Source: Bradyrhizobium sp. 164 (GTDB taxonomy: Bacteria; Pseudomonadota; Alphaproteobacteria; Rhizobiales; Xanthobacteraceae). Taken from it: DNA of 64,000 nucleotides. The notes under the pieces were generated by a model, which was given only the letters and a program-made list of their open reading frames with translations, was not told where the DNA came from and ran no database searches. The DNA lies in assembly GCF_023073715.1 (NCBI RefSeq), contig NZ_JADPKA010000038.1, positions 1-64,000 of the forward strand, given 5' to 3'. Positions 62,104 through 64,000 of the stretch are shown in pieces. The translations under genes and the position numbers were made by a program. Position 1 is the stretch's first letter, and each line of letters opens with the position of its first letter.

Positions 62104-63330
62104 ATGGATCGCATCGCTTGGGATAAACTCTTGCCAGAGCCCAACACGCAATTGTCTCATCTCGGTCGCGCGCCCGCTAAACACGCCGGGATGGTCAATG
62201 TTCCTGTCTATCGAGGTTCCACGATCGTTTCGGAAACCCTCGAAGAGTGGGATAGGCGCAAGCAGAATCCAGTGACGAACTACGGACGATTCGGCTCACC
62301 GTTGTCTCGTGCTCTCGAGGCTGCCATTTGTGAACTGGAGGGCGGGTATCGTTCGATCTTGTTCCCTTCGGGGCTCTCTGCGTGCTCCCACGCACTTCTC
62401 GGGATCCTGAAGGCCGGGGATCATGTTTTGATCTGCGATAACGTCTATGAACCCGTGAGGATGTTCGCGAACCAGGTTCTAACTAGATTTGAGGTCAAGG
62501 TGGAGTACTTCCATCCCACTCAGCCTTCGGATCTACTGGCGAAGATTGGGACAAAAACGCGAGCCGTGTACCTGGAATCCCCGGGGTCCATGACGTTTGA
62601 GGTACAGGATCTGCCCGCGCTGTGCTCGATCGCACATCAATCGGGTGCGCTCGTGCTCATGGACAATACTTGGGCGACGCCGCTCTATTTCAAACCCTTT
62701 CTCCATGGCGTCGACATCTCGATCCATGCCGCGACCAAGTATATCGTTGGTCATTCCGACGCCCTTCTGGGCATTGCTACCGCTAACAAGGAAGCGTGGC
62801 CGCTCCTGCAGCAAAGCGCTCATCATTTCGGGGAGATTGCTGGGCCAGATGACATCTATTTAGCTCTTCGTGGACTGCGCACACTAGCCGTTCGCATGAG
62901 GCAGCATTACGAAAATGGCCTCAAGCTGGCTCAAAGCCTGGAAGACCACCCGGCAGTGGGCCGGGTTCTACACCCTGCGCTCCAAAACCATCCTGGCTAC
63001 AATATTTGGAAGCGGGATTTCTTGGGTGCAAGTGGCCTATTCGGCGTCGTTCTGAAGCCTATCTCCAAGGCCCAGCTTTCGGTTTTCTTCCAGAAACTGC
63101 GCCTTTTTGGAATCGGATTGTCGTGGGGTGGGTACGAAAGCCTTGTGCTGCCTGTCGATGGTCCTCAACGAACGGAAGCAACGGTTTCATTTGATGGACC
63201 ATTGATTCGTATTCACGCCGGCATCGAGGGGCCGAGTGATCTCATTGCGGACATGCATCAGGCGCTGCAAGCCGCCTGCGAACACTGCGTGAGCGACGCT
63301 GCTTACCAGGATGAGAGCAGAGACGGGTGA
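62104..63330 (+). CDS. MetC-type PLP beta-lyase (cystathionine beta-lyase-like)
   Basis: 408 residues. VNVPVYRGSTIVSETLEEWD, NYGRFGSPLSRALEAAICEL, YLESPGSMTFEVQDLPALCS, MDNTWATPLYFKPFLHGVDI and the PLP lysine in IHAATKYIVGHSDALLGIAT are the MetC pattern (ESPGSxTFE and DNTWATP distinguish MetC from MetB). It splits cystathionine to homocysteine, pyruvate and ammonia, or another C-S substrate. ATG at 62104 with AGGAGAGG seven bases ahead. No methionine gene is nearby, so an accessory role, such as acting on a special C-S or C-O substrate, is possible. Intact. Confidence 0.85.
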   Translation: MDRIAWDKLLPEPNTQLSHLGRAPAKHAGMVNVPVYRGSTIVSETLEEWDRRKQNPVTNYGRFGSPLSRALEAAICELEGGYRSILFPSGLSACSHALLGILKAGDHVLICDNVYEPVRMFANQVLTRFEVKVEYFHPTQPSDLLAKIGTKTRAVYLESPGSMTFEVQDLPALCSIAHQSGALVLMDNTWATPLYFKPFLHGVDISIHAATKYIVGHSDALLGIATANKEAWPLLQQSAHHFGEIAGPDDIYLALRGLRTLAVRMRQHYENGLKLAQSLEDHPAVGRVLHPALQNHPGYNIWKRDFLGASGLFGVVLKPISKAQLSVFFQKLRLFGIGLSWGGYESLVLPVDGPQRTEATVSFDGPLIRIHAGIEGPSDLIADMHQALQAACEHCVSDAAYQDESRDG

Positions 63331-64000
63331 TTTCAAGGGCAGTATTGATGGCGCGGAGGAGACCGATAAAAGCGACGCTTGGGGGCGCTATGCTTACCGC
63401 ACAACGAGCCACTATCGTCGCGAGATCACGCCCGAACTCGTCTCCGCCCGAAACGCGGCAACTGGAATCCGAGCAGAGGTCAGTAGTGCAGACGGTCGCG
63501 AGTTCTTGGGCATGTTGGCCGAGCGGACCGATGATCTACCATTCGTAAGGCGGATTTATGGCCGTGCATCTCCGAGATGGAGCACCAGCCCCTTGCAGGA
63601 AGACCATGCGCACGGCTTCTGTCTGTCAATCTGCGTGAGCAGAACGCCCATGATGTGCGGTCAGTTGAATGTCATTTAAGCCGCAGGTGCCATTGCCGTA
63701 TTCGGATGATTCGCTCGCCCAAACATGTCCGGGTGCTTTTGAACACGAGCGCTTGGCAATACGCGATCGCGCAACCGGGGATCTCCAGGGTTGCGTTCGG
63801 TACGGCGCGACCGCCATGGCAGACCGGTATCGCAGCGGATGCATGCCATTTCTGCGTCTAATTGCCTCTGCGCCCTATGACGCGGGCGCTCGGCCTAGCT
63901 AGCTCGGCTGGCCCCCGGGGCAGAGGCGGGAGGCTGACCAACGCGTAAACGATCGTTCGCGTACTTGCCGATGCAACGTATATTCTTCAGCTAGCGCGAA
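63331..64000. other. Window end, nothing recognised
   Basis: Short overlapping frames in all phases. One plus-strand frame at 63669 (MSFKPQVPLPYSDDSLAQTC) runs 77 codons but matches no family I know. Confidence 0.4.

Noticed and set aside
62104..63330. Rhizobitoxine gene rtxA
   Set aside because: RtxA is a two-domain protein (aminotransferase plus O-acetylhomoserine-sulfhydrylase-like). This is a single-domain MetC-type enzyme, and no rtxC-like desaturase follows.
1..64000. CRISPR arrays, tRNA or rRNA genes, nod boxes
   Set aside because: I looked for regular direct repeats, cloverleaf-type arms and the conserved nod-box pattern and found none I could support by eye.

Overview
The window looks like an accessory, symbiosis-island-type region of a Bradyrhizobium-like alphaproteobacterium. 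This is inferred from gene content and protein style, not from a marker gene. The evidence is a qseC/qseM/fseA-type excision-control module as on rhizobial symbiosis islands, Omp25-like outer-membrane proteins, rhizobial small hypothetical proteins, and a mix of intact operons with IS fragments (IS3, IS21, IS256, probably IS110) and frameshifted genes. I see no rRNA, tRNA or CRISPR array.

Layout. 0-2 kb: end of an IS3-family element and gene debris. 2-4 kb: an XRE regulator divergent from a QseM-like DUF2285 antiactivator, followed by an FseA-like gene read through a +1 shift at a UUU-C site. 4-13.3 kb: a LysR regulator, phosphonopyruvate hydrolase (diagnostic Thr118) and a doubly frameshifted aminotransferase, i.e. 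a pal-type phosphonoalanine-degradation operon, divergent from a complete five-gene peptide/nickel-type ABC importer. 14-17.8 kb: a toxin-antitoxin graveyard (DUF1778/GNAT, MazEF, HipBA and HicA remnants). 19-27.6 kb: MATE exporter, alkaline-phosphatase-superfamily hydrolase, DNase I-like phosphoesterase, a membrane protein and a two-barrel outer-membrane protein.

28-32.3 kb: a compact minus-strand phosphonate-biosynthesis locus: PEP mutase, LicC-like nucleotidyltransferase, CDP-alcohol phosphatidyltransferase and HisC/CobD-like PLP enzyme. No phosphonopyruvate decarboxylase is visible. The set fits nucleotidyl-activated phosphonate transfer to a lipid or other alcohol. 34-42 kb: a di-iron protein, a LuxR-type quorum-sensing receptor without a synthase, and a three-gene operon of a PurF-like protein whose catalytic Cys is Ser, a HAD protein with DWNGT in place of DxDGT, and a beta-hydroxyacid-dehydrogenase-like protein.

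43.7-58 kb: a visibly GC-richer block of chromosomal style. It has a broken arylamine acetyltransferase and LysE, PaiB, a SnoaL-like protein, a PLP gamma-lyase, an acuR-acuI-like pair, and a plus-strand catabolic operon (Bug binding protein, acyl-CoA dehydrogenase, CoA-transferase A/B, TPP enzyme, MOSC, 2Fe-2S reductase, XRE-cupin, collapsed tctBA). 58-64 kb: a YggS-like gene, a PBP1A pseudogene and an intact MetC-like beta-lyase.

The strongest theme is phosphonate metabolism in both directions (PEP mutase for synthesis, phosphonopyruvate hydrolase for breakdown) on a decaying mobile island with a recognisable excision switch. Single-base indels recur in many genes. They may be true decay or sequencing error, and this should be settled before functional conclusions are drawn.
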